NCBI GenBank assembly: GCA_965646165.1
Contig: CBFFYP010000026.1
Location: 1-48,363 of the forward strand
Origin: MGBC114844 sp910585855
Lineage (GTDB): Bacteria; Bacillota; Clostridia; Lachnospirales; Lachnospiraceae
Reading direction: 5' to 3'
Length of the DNA: 48,363 nucleotides
Part shown: positions 26,768 through 35,691 of the stretch, piece after piece
How positions within the stretch are numbered: position 1 is the first letter of the stretch
How the letters are laid out: the number at the start of each line of letters is the position of its first letter
Translations under genes and position numbers: made by a program
Notes under the pieces: generated by a model
Seen by the model: the letters and a program-made list of their open reading frames with translations, nothing else
Databases searched by the model: none
What the model was told of the DNA's origin: nothing

Positions 26768-27286
26768 TTACAGTTTCTTAATTTCTGTGAAACTTAATTC
26801 AACCGGTGTTTCACGACCGAACATATCTACTGTAATCGTAACAGTCTGCTTTGTCTGATTGATAGACTGAATAACACCAACCGTATCCTGCCAAGCTCCT
26901 GCTACTACAGAAACACTGTCGCCTTCCTCAAAGTCAATAATTACTTTGCCTGTAGACTTAATTCCAAGTGGTTTCATCTCTTCTTCCGTCAGATGAACCG
27001 GCTTCGATCCCGGTCCTACAAATCCGGTTACACCTCTGGTATTACGGACAACATACCAAGTATCATCATTCATCACCATATTGATCAACACATAACCCGG
27101 AAATAATTTTTTCTGCGTTTCCTTCTGCACACCATTTTTTACTTCTACTACATCCTGCATCGGAACAACCACATCCAAAATCTGATCCTCTAACTTTCTA
27201 TTTTCGATGGTCTTCTCAATATCCGCCTTAACCTTATTCTCATATCCCGAATAAGTATGAACTACATACCAATTTGCCTCTGCCAT
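26768..27286 (-). CDS. nusG: Transcription termination/antitermination factor NusG
   Basis: The protein has 172 residues: an NGN domain (NWYVVHTYSGYENKVK, then FPGYVLINMVMND and NTRGVTGFVGP) and a C-terminal KOW domain (FEEGDSVSVVAGAWQDTVGVI). It binds RNA polymerase to raise processivity and link transcription to translation. It is 21 bp downstream of secE in the conserved operon. Confidence 0.97.
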   Translation of the reverse strand: MAEANWYVVHTYSGYENKVKADIEKTIENRKLEDQILDVVVPMQDVVEVKNGVQKETQKKLFPGYVLINMVMNDDTWYVVRNTRGVTGFVGPGSKPVHLTEEEMKPLGIKSTGKVIIDFEEGDSVSVVAGAWQDTVGVIQSINQTKQTVTITVDMFGRETPVELSFTEIKKL

Positions 27287-27307
27287 ATCCCATCACCCTT
27301 GTCCTTA

Positions 27308-27511
27308 TTATAAAAGAAACCTAAGTCCCAAGCCAATTACCGCATCTAAGAATGCAATGATTACACACAAAACAACAGATACAATAACAACTGCTATGGT
27401 CTGCTTTGCAACTGATTCTTTATCAGGCCAGATAACCTTTTTAAATTCCGCTTTCAGACCTTTGAACCAACTTTTCTTCGGAGCTGCTTCGCTCTTTGCA
27501 TTTTCGCCCAT
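27308..27511 (-). CDS. secE: Preprotein translocase subunit SecE
   Basis: The protein has 67 residues: a cytoplasmic amphipathic part (WFKGLKAEFKKVIWPDKESV) followed by one membrane helix (AVVIVSVVLCVIIAFLDAV). It is the essential small clamp subunit of the SecYEG channel. Its position between rpmG and nusG is the standard one. Confidence 0.95.
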   Translation of the reverse strand: MGENAKSEAAPKKSWFKGLKAEFKKVIWPDKESVAKQTIAVVIVSVVLCVIIAFLDAVIGLGLRFLL

Positions 27512-27524
27512 TTTTTCACCTCAA

Positions 27525-27674
27525 TTATTTTGTTTCCTTATGCATGGTGTGTGTCTTGCAGAATCTGCAGTATTTCTTTGTTTCCATTCTGTCAGGATGA
27601 GCTTTCTTATCCTTTGTCATGTTGTAATTACGCTGTTTACATTCCGTACATGCCAATATAATTTTTGTGCGCAC
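27525..27674 (-). CDS. rpmG: 50S ribosomal protein L33
   Basis: This 49-residue protein starts with GTG, preceded by GGAGGTGG at seven bases. It has the zinc-binding pairs CTEC and CRFC, so it is the C+ form, with KQRNYNMTKDKKAHPDR and KYCRFCKTHTMHKETK. It is the first gene of the rpmG-secE-nusG-rplK-rplA operon; secE begins 13 bp after its stop. Confidence 0.95.
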   Translation of the reverse strand: MRTKIILACTECKQRNYNMTKDKKAHPDRMETKKYCRFCKTHTMHKETK

Positions 27675-27793
27675 AACTTCCACCTCCGCTTACATTCAAA
27701 TTTGTTTTTATACTCTTTATTTTTTAGAAAATTCTTGAAGGATTTTCCGAATTTTGAGCATAAAAAAAAGACTTCTTCCATCTCTCGTATCGT

Positions 27794-27822
27794 ACTATAA
27801 CATGAAAATATAAAATCGTCAA
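27794..27822 (-). promoter_or_regulatory. Promoter of the rpmG-secE-nusG-rplK-rplA operon
   Basis: On the minus strand TTGACG (27822-27817), a 17-bp spacer and TATAGT (27799-27794) form a near-consensus promoter about 120 bp before rpmG. An F1 element begins 60 bp further upstream. Confidence 0.75.
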
Positions 27823-27881
27823 GTAAAATTTACTTTTTTCTTAATAAAAAGTCTTTTGAAAAGTAAAATTTTTTCCAAGGG

Positions 27882-28214
27882 GGACGCCAGATTCTGGAAC
27901 GGTGGGCAGCCTGCTGTTCCGGTTTCCAAAAAGTAAGAAGTTCTAAGTCTTCTGCATTTCCGTACATCCAACCGGACAGACCGGGGCGCAATTCGCCCGT
28001 ACAACAGACCAAAAGTTACTGACATACAAAACGATTCCACCAACCACAAGATACCGCCTTCCCAAAACATACGGGCTAAACACGCCCCTTTTTTTGCATA
28101 CCCTGCATGGAAGCAGGATATGCAAAAAATCTTAGATTTGGAAGCAGAAGCCTAGAACTTCTAACTTTTTTCCAAAGTCACTGCAGGCTGCCCACCGTTC
28201 CAGAATCTGGCTGT
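27882..28214 (-). repeat. F1 foldback element, complete, 333 bp
   Basis: It runs from GGACGCC to GGCTGT. The arms GATTCTGGAACGGTGGGCAG and CTGCCCACCGTTCCAGAATC are perfectly complementary. The core hairpin GCATACCCTGC/GCAGGATATGC and the GGGCTAAACACGCCCC stem are present. An F3-type flank, TTCTTGACTCCGAAACAAAA, follows. The stretch 28250-28420 has nothing recognisable. Confidence 0.9.
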
Positions 28215-28420
28215 TTCTTGACTCCGAAACAAAAAAGAATATTATCCAAACAGAACCTGTTTCTCCTCAATATACTTCTTTATATACCTCATATACATTT
28301 TTATCAAAATAGTTAGGAAATTTTTCTACATTATGAAACCTTTGCTAACAAAATAAAACTCTTTGTAGTGCAGAGATAGAAGTGGTAAAACGAAAAAAAG
28401 AACACATCTTTCCTATTTGA

Positions 28421-28561
28421 CCAAGACACTGGATTGTAGAACGTTCTTTTGGCTAGCTGGGTAACTATCATAGATTTTGGAAAAATTGTGAACGCAAATT
28501 GCAAACCTCTCTTCAAATGTATATACTTGCGTTTATTCGAATCCTCTTAAAAAGATACTAA
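28421..28561 (+). pseudogene. IS5-like transposase C-terminal remnant
   Basis: The plus-strand frame reads HWIVERSFG, a TAG stop at 28454-28456, then LGNYHRFWKNCERKL and YILAFIRILLKRY before a TAA. This is the familiar W-x-VER-F-x-WL-NYRR-x-K-x-YER end of IS5-family DDE transposases, including the third catalytic residue (E of VER). The internal TAG stands where TGG (Trp) is expected. Everything upstream is lost or frameshifted. It lies between two F1 copies. Confidence 0.7.
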
Positions 28562-28627
28562 ACAGGCTCTTAGAAACGTGTGAATATCAAGATGTCATTC
28601 TTTTTTTATTTTTCCCGGAATCAAGAA

Positions 28628-28960
28628 ACAGCCAGATGCGAACCCTCTAGGCAGACTGCAGTGACTTTGGAAAAAAGTTAGAAGTTCTTGACTTCTGCTT
28701 CCAAATCTAAGATTTTTTGCATATCCTGCTTCCATGCAGGGTATGCAAAAAAAGGGGCGTGTTTAGCCCGTATAAAAGGGACGCCATCTTATTGCAGTGG
28801 ATCACATCCTTATGATATGCCAGTAACGTTTTGACTGCCATAAGGGCGAATTGCGCCCCGGTCTGTCCGGTTGGATGTACTAAGATGCAGAAGTCTTAGA
28901 ACTTCTTGCTTTTTGGAAACCGGAACAACAGTCTGCCTAGAGGGTTCGCATCTGGCGTCC
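28628..28960 (+). repeat. F1 foldback element, complete, 333 bp
   Basis: It runs from ACAGCCA to TCTGGCGTCC. The arms GATGCGAACCCTCTAGGCAG and CTGCCTAGAGGGTTCGCATC differ from all other copies yet are perfectly complementary. The core has GCATATCCTGC/GCAGGGTATGC, GGGGCGTGTTTAGCCC and GGGCGAATTGCGCCCC. It ends 36 bp upstream of the murC -35. Confidence 0.9.
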
Positions 28961-28996
28961 TGTGAATGAAAGTTTTACTTTTTTCTTTATTTTATA

Positions 28997-29025
28997 TTGG
29001 CTTTTTTTTCTAGTCAGAGTATAAT
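28997..29025 (+). promoter_or_regulatory. Promoter of murC
   Basis: TTGGCT (28997-29002), a 17-bp spacer and a perfect TATAAT (29020-29025) lie 75 bp before the murC start. Confidence 0.6.
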
Positions 29026-29099
29026 ATTCTATCAGAAACCAAATCGGTTTTTGTACAAATACCGTAGCAATTAAAAGAGGAAGAAAGGAACAAAAAATT

Positions 29100-30482
29100 A
29101 TGACATATCAAATAGATTTTAACCATCCAATCGAAATTCATTTTATTGGTATCGGCGGCATCAGTATGAGCGGTCTGGCAGAAGTCCTTTTAAAAGCCGG
29201 CTTTTCTGTAACAGGCTCTGACTGGCACTCGTCTGATCTTACAAAACATTTGGAAAAACTGGGAGCTAAAATTTTTTATGGTCAAAAACCAGAGCACATC
29301 AGCGATTCCACAAAAGCGATTGTCTTTACAGCTGCCGTAAAACCGGAAAATCCAGAATACCAAGAAGCAGTAAAACGAAATCTTCCGATTCTGTCACGTG
29401 CAGAACTGCTTGGACAAATAATGGAAAATTACTCTATTTCTATTGGTGTTTCTGGTACTCACGGAAAAACAACTACCACCTCTATGCTCTCTGAAATTAT
29501 GCTGTCTGCCAATCTGTCCCCTACTATATCAGTAGGAGGAATTTTAGACTGCATCCACGGAAATATTCATGTCGGTCACTCTCAATATTTTATTACAGAA
29601 GCCTGTGAATATAAAAACAGCTTTTTATCTCTTTATCCAAGCATTGGTATTATTTTAAATGTCTGTGCCGATCATTTAGATTTTTTTGAAGACTTAAACG
29701 ATATTCGCCGTTCTTTCCGTCATTATACCAAAAATATTCCGAATCACGGCACGCTTATTATCAATGGCTGTATTGAAAACCTGTCCTATTTTACAGAGGG
29801 GCTGTCCTGCCACGTAGTTACATTTGGTCTGCTGCCCTCCTGTCAGTTCTATGCCTCAAATATCACCTATGACGCATTTGCCTGCGGCAGTTACGATCTT
29901 ATCATCCAACAAAATTTTGCCGCCCGCATCACTCTCTCTGCACCGGGTGAGCATAATATCCTAAATTCCCTTGCCGCAATCGCCGCTGCCTATGAAATGC
30001 AGATTCCGCTTGTACAGATTCAAAACGGACTTTCTAATTTTCATAATGCCAACCGCCGATTCGAAAAAAAAGGAGAAACACACGGTTTTACAATTATTGA
30101 TGATTATGCACACCACCCAGATGAAATCTGTGCTACTTTAACTGCAGCAAAAAATTATCCGCACCGCAAACTTTGGTGTGTCTTTCAGCCGCATACCTAC
30201 ACTAGGACTAAAGCACTATTAAAAGAATTTGCCAAAGCACTTTCCCTTGCCGACTATGTAGTACTTGCCGATATTTTCTCTGCCAGAGAAACCGATACCT
30301 TGGGCATCAGTTCTGAAACACTGCTGAATGAATTAAAAAAACTAGGGGCTTCCTGTTATTATTTGGACTCTTTTCAAAAAATCGAAGACTTTTTATTTGC
30401 ACACTGTCAAGAAAACGATCTGCTGATTACGATGGGAGCCGGAGATATTGTAGCAATCGGAGAATCCATGTTGAAAAAATAA
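29100..30482 (+). CDS. murC: UDP-N-acetylmuramate--L-alanine ligase
   Basis: The enzyme has 460 residues and adds L-alanine to UDP-N-acetylmuramate using ATP, the first peptide step of peptidoglycan synthesis in the cytoplasm. Visible are the dinucleotide-like N-terminus HFIGIGGISMSGLAE, the P-loop GTHGKTTTT (119-127), the ENxxE-region equivalent EACEYKNSFL, NVCADHLDFF, and the C-terminal DDYAHHPDEI and FQPHTYTRT motifs. Length and domains are complete. It has its own promoter and is followed by a hairpin, so it is probably monocistronic. Confidence 0.96.
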   Translation: MTYQIDFNHPIEIHFIGIGGISMSGLAEVLLKAGFSVTGSDWHSSDLTKHLEKLGAKIFYGQKPEHISDSTKAIVFTAAVKPENPEYQEAVKRNLPILSRAELLGQIMENYSISIGVSGTHGKTTTTSMLSEIMLSANLSPTISVGGILDCIHGNIHVGHSQYFITEACEYKNSFLSLYPSIGIILNVCADHLDFFEDLNDIRRSFRHYTKNIPNHGTLIINGCIENLSYFTEGLSCHVVTFGLLPSCQFYASNITYDAFACGSYDLIIQQNFAARITLSAPGEHNILNSLAAIAAAYEMQIPLVQIQNGLSNFHNANRRFEKKGETHGFTIIDDYAHHPDEICATLTAAKNYPHRKLWCVFQPHTYTRTKALLKEFAKALSLADYVVLADIFSARETDTLGISSETLLNELKKLGASCYYLDSFQKIEDFLFAHCQENDLLITMGAGDIVAIGESMLKK

Positions 30483-30488
30483 TTACAG

Positions 30489-30538
30489 TTATCCACATTA
30501 TCCACACGTTTATCAACATTTTGTCTAAAACGTGTGGA
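30489..30538 (+). promoter_or_regulatory. DnaA-box-like cluster overlapping the murC terminator hairpin
   Basis: Two perfect TTATCCACA 9-mers lie in tandem (30489-30497, 30498-30506). TTATCAACA (one mismatch) follows, and TGTGGATTT, an inverted near-match, comes next. TCCACACGTTT (30501-30511) also pairs with AAACGTGTGGA (30528-30538) to make an 11-bp hairpin followed by TTTCTT, which could terminate murC. The site lies about 150 bp before the DnaD-like gene. Confidence 0.6.
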
Positions 30539-30675
30539 TTTCTTGGCTAAAAATTTTCTCTCTGGGTCAAAAATTATGATTCTCTTTTTCCCCTCTCTGT
30601 GTTATAATAAAACCCACAACAACCCCAATGCGATAGAAACAATTAACCATAAACTAATACAGGCAGGCGATAACG

Positions 30676-31752
30676 ATGAATGAAATTACACTACAAAATA
30701 ATCAGACGACCTATACTGCAATTTCTAACCGTTTTCTAGATGACTATATGCCAAAAGCAAACGGAGAATTTGTAAAAGTTTATCTCTACCTTTTACGCAG
30801 CAGCAATGCCAATTCCCCCATTAGTATTTCCGGTATTGCCGATAAAATGAACCATACAGAAAACGATGTTCTTCGTTCCCTCCGCTACTGGGAACAGGAG
30901 GGCTTATTAAAGCTGACCTTTGATGCAGATTCTTCTTTAACTGGAATTGCTTTATGCGACTGCAAACAGACTAGTTTAGCATACCCTTCCAAAGAATCTG
31001 CTTCCTATGCAGATACAGAAGCCAGTCCGGCAAAAGAACTGTCCAATCTTCCTTTTACCGCACCGCCAAAGCCAAACTATACTAATACACAACTTCAAGA
31101 CTTTTTAGGTTCGGAAGATATTGAACAGATTTTATATGTGGCACAGAAATATCTAGGCATTACACTTTCAGATATGGATACGAATACCATCCTCTATTTT
31201 TACGACGGACTGCATTTTTCTGCCGATTTAATTGAGTATCTGATTGAATACTGTGTCAGCATCGGGCAGCGCAATATGCGCTATATTGAAAAAGTTGCAC
31301 TCTCTTGGGCAGAAAAGGGATACCATACAGTCAATGAAGCCAAAAACAGTACAACTGCCTATTCTAAAAACTGTTTTGCTGTTATGAAGTCTTTTGGCTT
31401 AAATAACCGCCGACCGGGAAACAGTGAACTTTTACTGATTCAAAAATGGATAAATGAATATGGTTTCTCAATTGATATTATTACGGAAGCCTGCAATCGT
31501 ACCATTCGTTCCATTCATCAGCCTAGTTTTGAATATGCCGACCGAATTTTAACAAAATGGAATAAATCAGGAGTAAAACAAATGTCAGATATTATAGAGC
31601 AGGATAAACAGTATGTCAAAAATACAGGACAGGGAAAGGAAAACAGCAAAACTTCCAAATCAGATACCAGAATCTCCAATAACCGCTTTAATAATATTAC
31701 GCCCCGCAACTATGCATATGATGATCTGGAACGGCAGCTACTCAACCACTGA
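30676..31752 (+). CDS. DnaD-domain primosome protein
   Basis: The protein has 358 residues. The N-terminus (about 15-100) looks like a winged helix (NRFLDDYMPKANGEFVKVYL). Two DnaB2/DnaD-like domains follow: about 135-215 with YIEKVALSWAEKG, and about 235-310 with YADRILTKW. Both carry the Y-x3-I-x3-W signature of this family, which helps load the replicative helicase and remodels DNA at origins and restarts. The DnaC-like loader follows 57 bp later, so the two probably form a helicase-loading pair. Confidence 0.88.
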   Translation: MNEITLQNNQTTYTAISNRFLDDYMPKANGEFVKVYLYLLRSSNANSPISISGIADKMNHTENDVLRSLRYWEQEGLLKLTFDADSSLTGIALCDCKQTSLAYPSKESASYADTEASPAKELSNLPFTAPPKPNYTNTQLQDFLGSEDIEQILYVAQKYLGITLSDMDTNTILYFYDGLHFSADLIEYLIEYCVSIGQRNMRYIEKVALSWAEKGYHTVNEAKNSTTAYSKNCFAVMKSFGLNNRRPGNSELLLIQKWINEYGFSIDIITEACNRTIRSIHQPSFEYADRILTKWNKSGVKQMSDIIEQDKQYVKNTGQGKENSKTSKSDTRISNNRFNNITPRNYAYDDLERQLLNH

Positions 31753-31809
31753 TTAACCAAAACAAACCATAGCGGCTAGTCTGCACGATAATAGGAGGCT
31801 TATATCACA

Positions 31810-32817
31810 TTGGCACTGAAAAACTCGCAGTATGATACTATTACAAGAATTTATAATCAAAAACAACTTCGCAACCGCCATAACCAAACAAAGCGGCAGG
31901 AGGAAATCTATGAAAAAATTCCTCGTATTCATGAAATCGACGACAACATTGCCAGTATTTCTGTAAAGCGTGCCAAAGAACTGCTAAACGGAAATGCATC
32001 TGCTCTGTCCGATCTGCATCAGGAACTAGAGGAATTAGCAGAAGAAAAACGGCTTCTTTTGCTTCGCAGTGGTTTCTCCGAAAACTATCTAAAGATGCAG
32101 TATGAATGTCCTGACTGTCAGGATACTGGTTACTGCAACGGAAAAAAATGCCACTGCTTTCAGCAGGCTTCTATTGATATGCTGTATGCACAATCCAATA
32201 TAAAGGGACTGCTGAAAACAGAAAATTTTCAAAACTTTACTCTGGAATATTATGACGATCAGGAAGTCAATCCTATGACGGGCAAAACACAAAAACAAAC
32301 TATGACAGAAATTTATAATACCTGCCGTACTTTTGTAGAAAACTTCGGAAATTCCTACGAAAATTTGTTTTTTTACGGAGATCCCGGATTAGGAAAGACA
32401 TTTTTTTCAAACTGTATTGCAAAGGAATTACTGGATCGTTCTTTTTGTGTTATTTATCTTTCGGCTATTGAATTATTTGAATTATTTTCCCGAACTACTT
32501 TTTCGGAGGATACAGCCAAACAATCAGAACTGCCAAACGAACTGCAGCAATTTATTATGGAATGTGACTTACTAATTATTGATGATTTAGGTACGGAATT
32601 TACCAATTCTTTTACGAATTCCAACCTGTTTTACTGTTTAAATACTCGTTATTTACACAAAAAAAGTACGCTTATTTCTACTAATTTAACTATGAATAAA
32701 ATAAGCGATATGTATACTGAACGAATTTTTTCCCGTATTTTCAGCAACTATACGATGTTAAAATTTTTTGGTACAGATATCCGAATCAAAAAGAAATTGC
32801 TTACAAAACGCTCTTGA
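31810..32817 (+). CDS. DnaC/DnaI-like helicase-loader ATPase
   Basis: The protein has 335 residues. The N-terminal region has a zinc finger built from C100, C103, C109, C114 and C116 (ECPDCQDTGYC). The AAA+ domain has Walker A GDPGLGKT (190-197), Walker B LLIIDDLGTEF and sensor-1 STNLTMNKI. It loads the replicative helicase on DNA. The start is TTG at 31810, after an AGGAGG site 11 bases away; no better start is visible. It follows the DnaD-like gene. Confidence 0.9.
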   Translation: MALKNSQYDTITRIYNQKQLRNRHNQTKRQEEIYEKIPRIHEIDDNIASISVKRAKELLNGNASALSDLHQELEELAEEKRLLLLRSGFSENYLKMQYECPDCQDTGYCNGKKCHCFQQASIDMLYAQSNIKGLLKTENFQNFTLEYYDDQEVNPMTGKTQKQTMTEIYNTCRTFVENFGNSYENLFFYGDPGLGKTFFSNCIAKELLDRSFCVIYLSAIELFELFSRTTFSEDTAKQSELPNELQQFIMECDLLIIDDLGTEFTNSFTNSNLFYCLNTRYLHKKSTLISTNLTMNKISDMYTERIFSRIFSNYTMLKFFGTDIRIKKKLLTKRS

Positions 32818-32896
32818 CTAATTTCTATTTCAATGTTATATAAATTATGTCATATACCAAAAAATAAACGATTTCACAACTAGGGAGGAAAATGGT

Positions 32897-34069
32897 ATGA
32901 TGCGTGAAGAAAAAAATCTTGAAACAATTCCTGTAGGACCTCTTGGCATTATCTGCCTTCCAAGCTGCAAAGCTCTTGGAGATAAAATTAATTCCTACAT
33001 TGTTGACTGGAGAATGAAAAGAGAGAATGAGCATACTGCTACTCTCCCGTTTAACGGTTATCTAAAAGATTCTTATTTAGTCGATGCAAAAGTACCCAGA
33101 TTTGGTTCTGGAGAAGGAAAGGGCATTATTAACCAGTCTGTACGTGGTGACGATCTCTATATTTTAACAGATGTTACAAATTACAGCTTAACCTATTCTC
33201 TTTGCGGCTTTACCAATCATATGTCACCAGACGATCATTTTCAGGATTTAAAGCGTGTTATCGCTGCCGTTGGCGGCAAAGCACGGCGTATCACAGTGAT
33301 TATGCCTTTCTTATATGAAAGCCGCCAGCATAAACGCACCGGACGGGAATCACTTGATTGTGCACTAGCACTGCAAGAACTTACCAATATGGGAGTAGAA
33401 AATATTATTACTTTTGATGCACACGATCCTCGAGTACAAAATGCAATTCCGCTCAAAGGATTTGAAACAGTAACACCTGCCTATCAATTTATCAAATCCC
33501 TTCTTCAAAAAGAAACAATAACTGTTAATTCCGATCATATGATGATTATTAGCCCGGACGAAGGCGGAACTTCTCGGGCAGTCTATTATTCGAATGTACT
33601 TGGACTGGATTTGGGGATGTTTTATAAAAGAAGGGACTATTCCCGTATCGTAAACGGAAGAAATCCGATTGTTGCACATGAATTTCTTGGTTCTTCTGTA
33701 GAAGGTAAAGATTGTCTTGTTATTGACGATATGATTTCATCAGGAGAAAGTATGTTAGATGTGGCAGCAGAACTAAAAAAACGAAAAGCCAGACGAGTAT
33801 TCCTTGCTTCTTCCTTTGGACTATTTACAAACGGACTGGAGAAATTTGATCAATACTATCAGGATGGTATGATTGATCGGATTTTAACTACAAATTTAAT
33901 CTATCAAACCCCTGAGCTGTTAAAAAAGCCTTATTATATCAATGTAGATATGAGTAAATATATTGCACTGATTATTGATACTTTAAATCATGACACTTCT
34001 ATCAGTGAGTTGTTAGATCCAATCGAACGAATCAATCGAATACTTATGAAATATGGGCAAAAAAAATAA
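32897..34069 (+). CDS. prs: Ribose-phosphate pyrophosphokinase
   Basis: The enzyme has 390 residues, the long form seen in clostridia. It makes PRPP from ribose 5-phosphate and ATP. Diagnostic segments are MPFLYESRQHKRTGRES, FDAHDPRVQNAIPL, SPDEGGTSRAVYYSN and the PRPP-binding loop CLVIDDMISSGESMLD. The start ATG follows AGGGAGGAAAA. It is separated from the DnaC-like gene by 79 bp, and a shrunken F2 follows it. Confidence 0.93.
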   Translation: MMREEKNLETIPVGPLGIICLPSCKALGDKINSYIVDWRMKRENEHTATLPFNGYLKDSYLVDAKVPRFGSGEGKGIINQSVRGDDLYILTDVTNYSLTYSLCGFTNHMSPDDHFQDLKRVIAAVGGKARRITVIMPFLYESRQHKRTGRESLDCALALQELTNMGVENIITFDAHDPRVQNAIPLKGFETVTPAYQFIKSLLQKETITVNSDHMMIISPDEGGTSRAVYYSNVLGLDLGMFYKRRDYSRIVNGRNPIVAHEFLGSSVEGKDCLVIDDMISSGESMLDVAAELKKRKARRVFLASSFGLFTNGLEKFDQYYQDGMIDRILTTNLIYQTPELLKKPYYINVDMSKYIALIIDTLNHDTSISELLDPIERINRILMKYGQKK

Positions 34070-34087
34070 TACTGTTTTTTATTCGAG

Positions 34088-34130
34088 GGGGACGTCAGAA
34101 TAGACCTCTGTTTCGCTTTCAGCGTCCCCC
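34088..34130. repeat. F2 remnant with both ends
   Basis: GGACGTCAGAA is joined directly to the right arm TAGACCTCTGTTTCGCTTTC and the end AGCGTCCCC. The central 100 bp are gone. It lies between the convergent prs and asnS genes. Confidence 0.65.
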
Positions 34131-34147
34131 TCACAATACATCCAAAT

Positions 34148-35542
34148 TTACAATTCGCAATTATTTACTGTCCGTGGAAATGGAATTACATCACGGATAT
34201 TTTCCATACCGGTCAAATACATCACACACCGTTCAAATCCCAGTCCAAACCCAGCATGGCGAGTTGAACCGTATTTTCTTAAGTCCAGATAAAAATCATA
34301 ATCCTCTTCTTTTAATCCCAACTCTTTCATTCTATCTTTTAATTTATTATAATCGTCCTCACGCTGACTTCCGCCGATAATCTCTCCAATTCCGGGTACT
34401 AAGCAATCCATCGCTGCAACGGTTTTTCCATCCTCGTTTAATTTCATATAAAAGGCTTTTATTTCTTTTGGATAATCTGTTACAAATACAGGACGCCGGA
34501 AAACCTGTTCCGTCAAATACCGCTCATGTTCTGTCTGCAAGTCACATCCCCAAGATACTTTATAGTCAAATTTTTCATTATTTTTCTGTAAAATCTCAAT
34601 GGCTTCTGTGTAAGTTACATGTGCAAAATCGGAGTTTACCACTCCTTCTAAACGTTCGATCAATCCTTTGTCTACAAACTGATTGAAAAATGCCATTTCT
34701 TCCGGTGCCTGCTCCATTACATAACGGATAATATACTTTAACATTCCCTCTGCTAACATCATATCATCTTCCAAATCGGCAAACGCCATCTCTGGTTCAA
34801 TCATCCAAAATTCTGCTGCATGACGGGTTGTGTTTGAATTTTCAGCACGGAAAGTCGGACCAAATGTATAGATATTGCGAAATGCCATTGCATAGGTTTC
34901 TCCGTTTAACTGACCACTAACCGTTAAATTTGTTTCCTTTCCGAAAAAGTCTTCTCTATAATCTATTTTTCCCTGTTCCGTCCTTGGCAGATTTTCCATA
35001 TCTAATGTCGTAACACGAAACATCTCTCCTGCCCCTTCACAGTCACTGCCGGTAATCAGCGGTGTATGGACATAGACAAAATTTCTTTCTTGAAAATATT
35101 GATGAATTGCATAAGCAATCAAAGAACGAACCCGAAATACCGCTTGAAATGTATTAGTTCTTGGTCTTAAATGGGAAATCGTTCTTAAATATTCAAATGT
35201 ATGTCTTTTTTTCTGCAGTGGATAATCCGGTGCAGAATTTCCTTCTACTTCTACTGTATCCGCTTGAATTTCAAACGGCTGTTTTGCCTGCGGTGTTGCA
35301 ACCAAAGTTCCTGTAACAATGACTGCTGCCCCTACATTTAATTTGGATATTTCACTAAAATTACTCATTTTGTCATGATAAACAACCTGCAGTGTTTCAA
35401 AAAAAGTTCCGTCATTTAAAACTAAAAATCCAAATGTTTTTGAATCCCGAATACTTCGAAGCCATCCTCCGACTTTTACGGTTTTTTCTATATAATTTTC
35501 TCTGTTTTTATAAAGTTCTCTTATTGTTACCAATTGTTCCAC
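34148..35542 (-). CDS. asnS: Asparagine--tRNA ligase
   Basis: The enzyme has 464 residues. It has an N-terminal OB-fold anticodon-binding domain (VKVGGWLRSIRDSKTFGFLVLNDG) and a class II catalytic core. Motif 2 is FRAENSNTTRHAAEFWMIEPE and motif 3 is GFGLGFERCVMYLTGMENIRDVIPFPR. The last motif and length favour AsnS over AspS. No T-box signature (GGGTGGNACCGCG) is seen upstream. Confidence 0.95.
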   Translation of the reverse strand: MEQLVTIRELYKNRENYIEKTVKVGGWLRSIRDSKTFGFLVLNDGTFFETLQVVYHDKMSNFSEISKLNVGAAVIVTGTLVATPQAKQPFEIQADTVEVEGNSAPDYPLQKKRHTFEYLRTISHLRPRTNTFQAVFRVRSLIAYAIHQYFQERNFVYVHTPLITGSDCEGAGEMFRVTTLDMENLPRTEQGKIDYREDFFGKETNLTVSGQLNGETYAMAFRNIYTFGPTFRAENSNTTRHAAEFWMIEPEMAFADLEDDMMLAEGMLKYIIRYVMEQAPEEMAFFNQFVDKGLIERLEGVVNSDFAHVTYTEAIEILQKNNEKFDYKVSWGCDLQTEHERYLTEQVFRRPVFVTDYPKEIKAFYMKLNEDGKTVAAMDCLVPGIGEIIGGSQREDDYNKLKDRMKELGLKEEDYDFYLDLRKYGSTRHAGFGLGFERCVMYLTGMENIRDVIPFPRTVNNCEL

Positions 35543-35621
35543 GGTAATGCCTCCATTTTATTTCCAATTTTTGTATTTTTATCCTAATTTTTATTGTTTT
35601 CATCCTGTGTTTATTTTATAC

Positions 35622-35680
35622 AAAAAAATTTGCCCCAAATCTCTTTTTCCGCAAATACGCAACCGAAATTCCGGGCAAAT
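35622..35680 (-). terminator. Terminator after the RpiB-like gene
   Basis: On the minus strand ATTTGCCC (35680-35673) pairs with GGGCAAAT (about 35636-35629), followed by a run of seven T. The loop is long (about 36 nt), so efficiency is uncertain. It lies 12 bp after the stop. Confidence 0.5.
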
Positions 35681-35691
35681 CATTTTACTTT

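Noticed and set aside
28331..28516. Minus-strand 61-codon frame
   Set aside because: The opposite strand carries a recognisable IS5-type transposase end at the same place.
35543..35690. T-box leader upstream of asnS
   Set aside because: The conserved GGGTGGNACCGCG element and specifier stem are not present.
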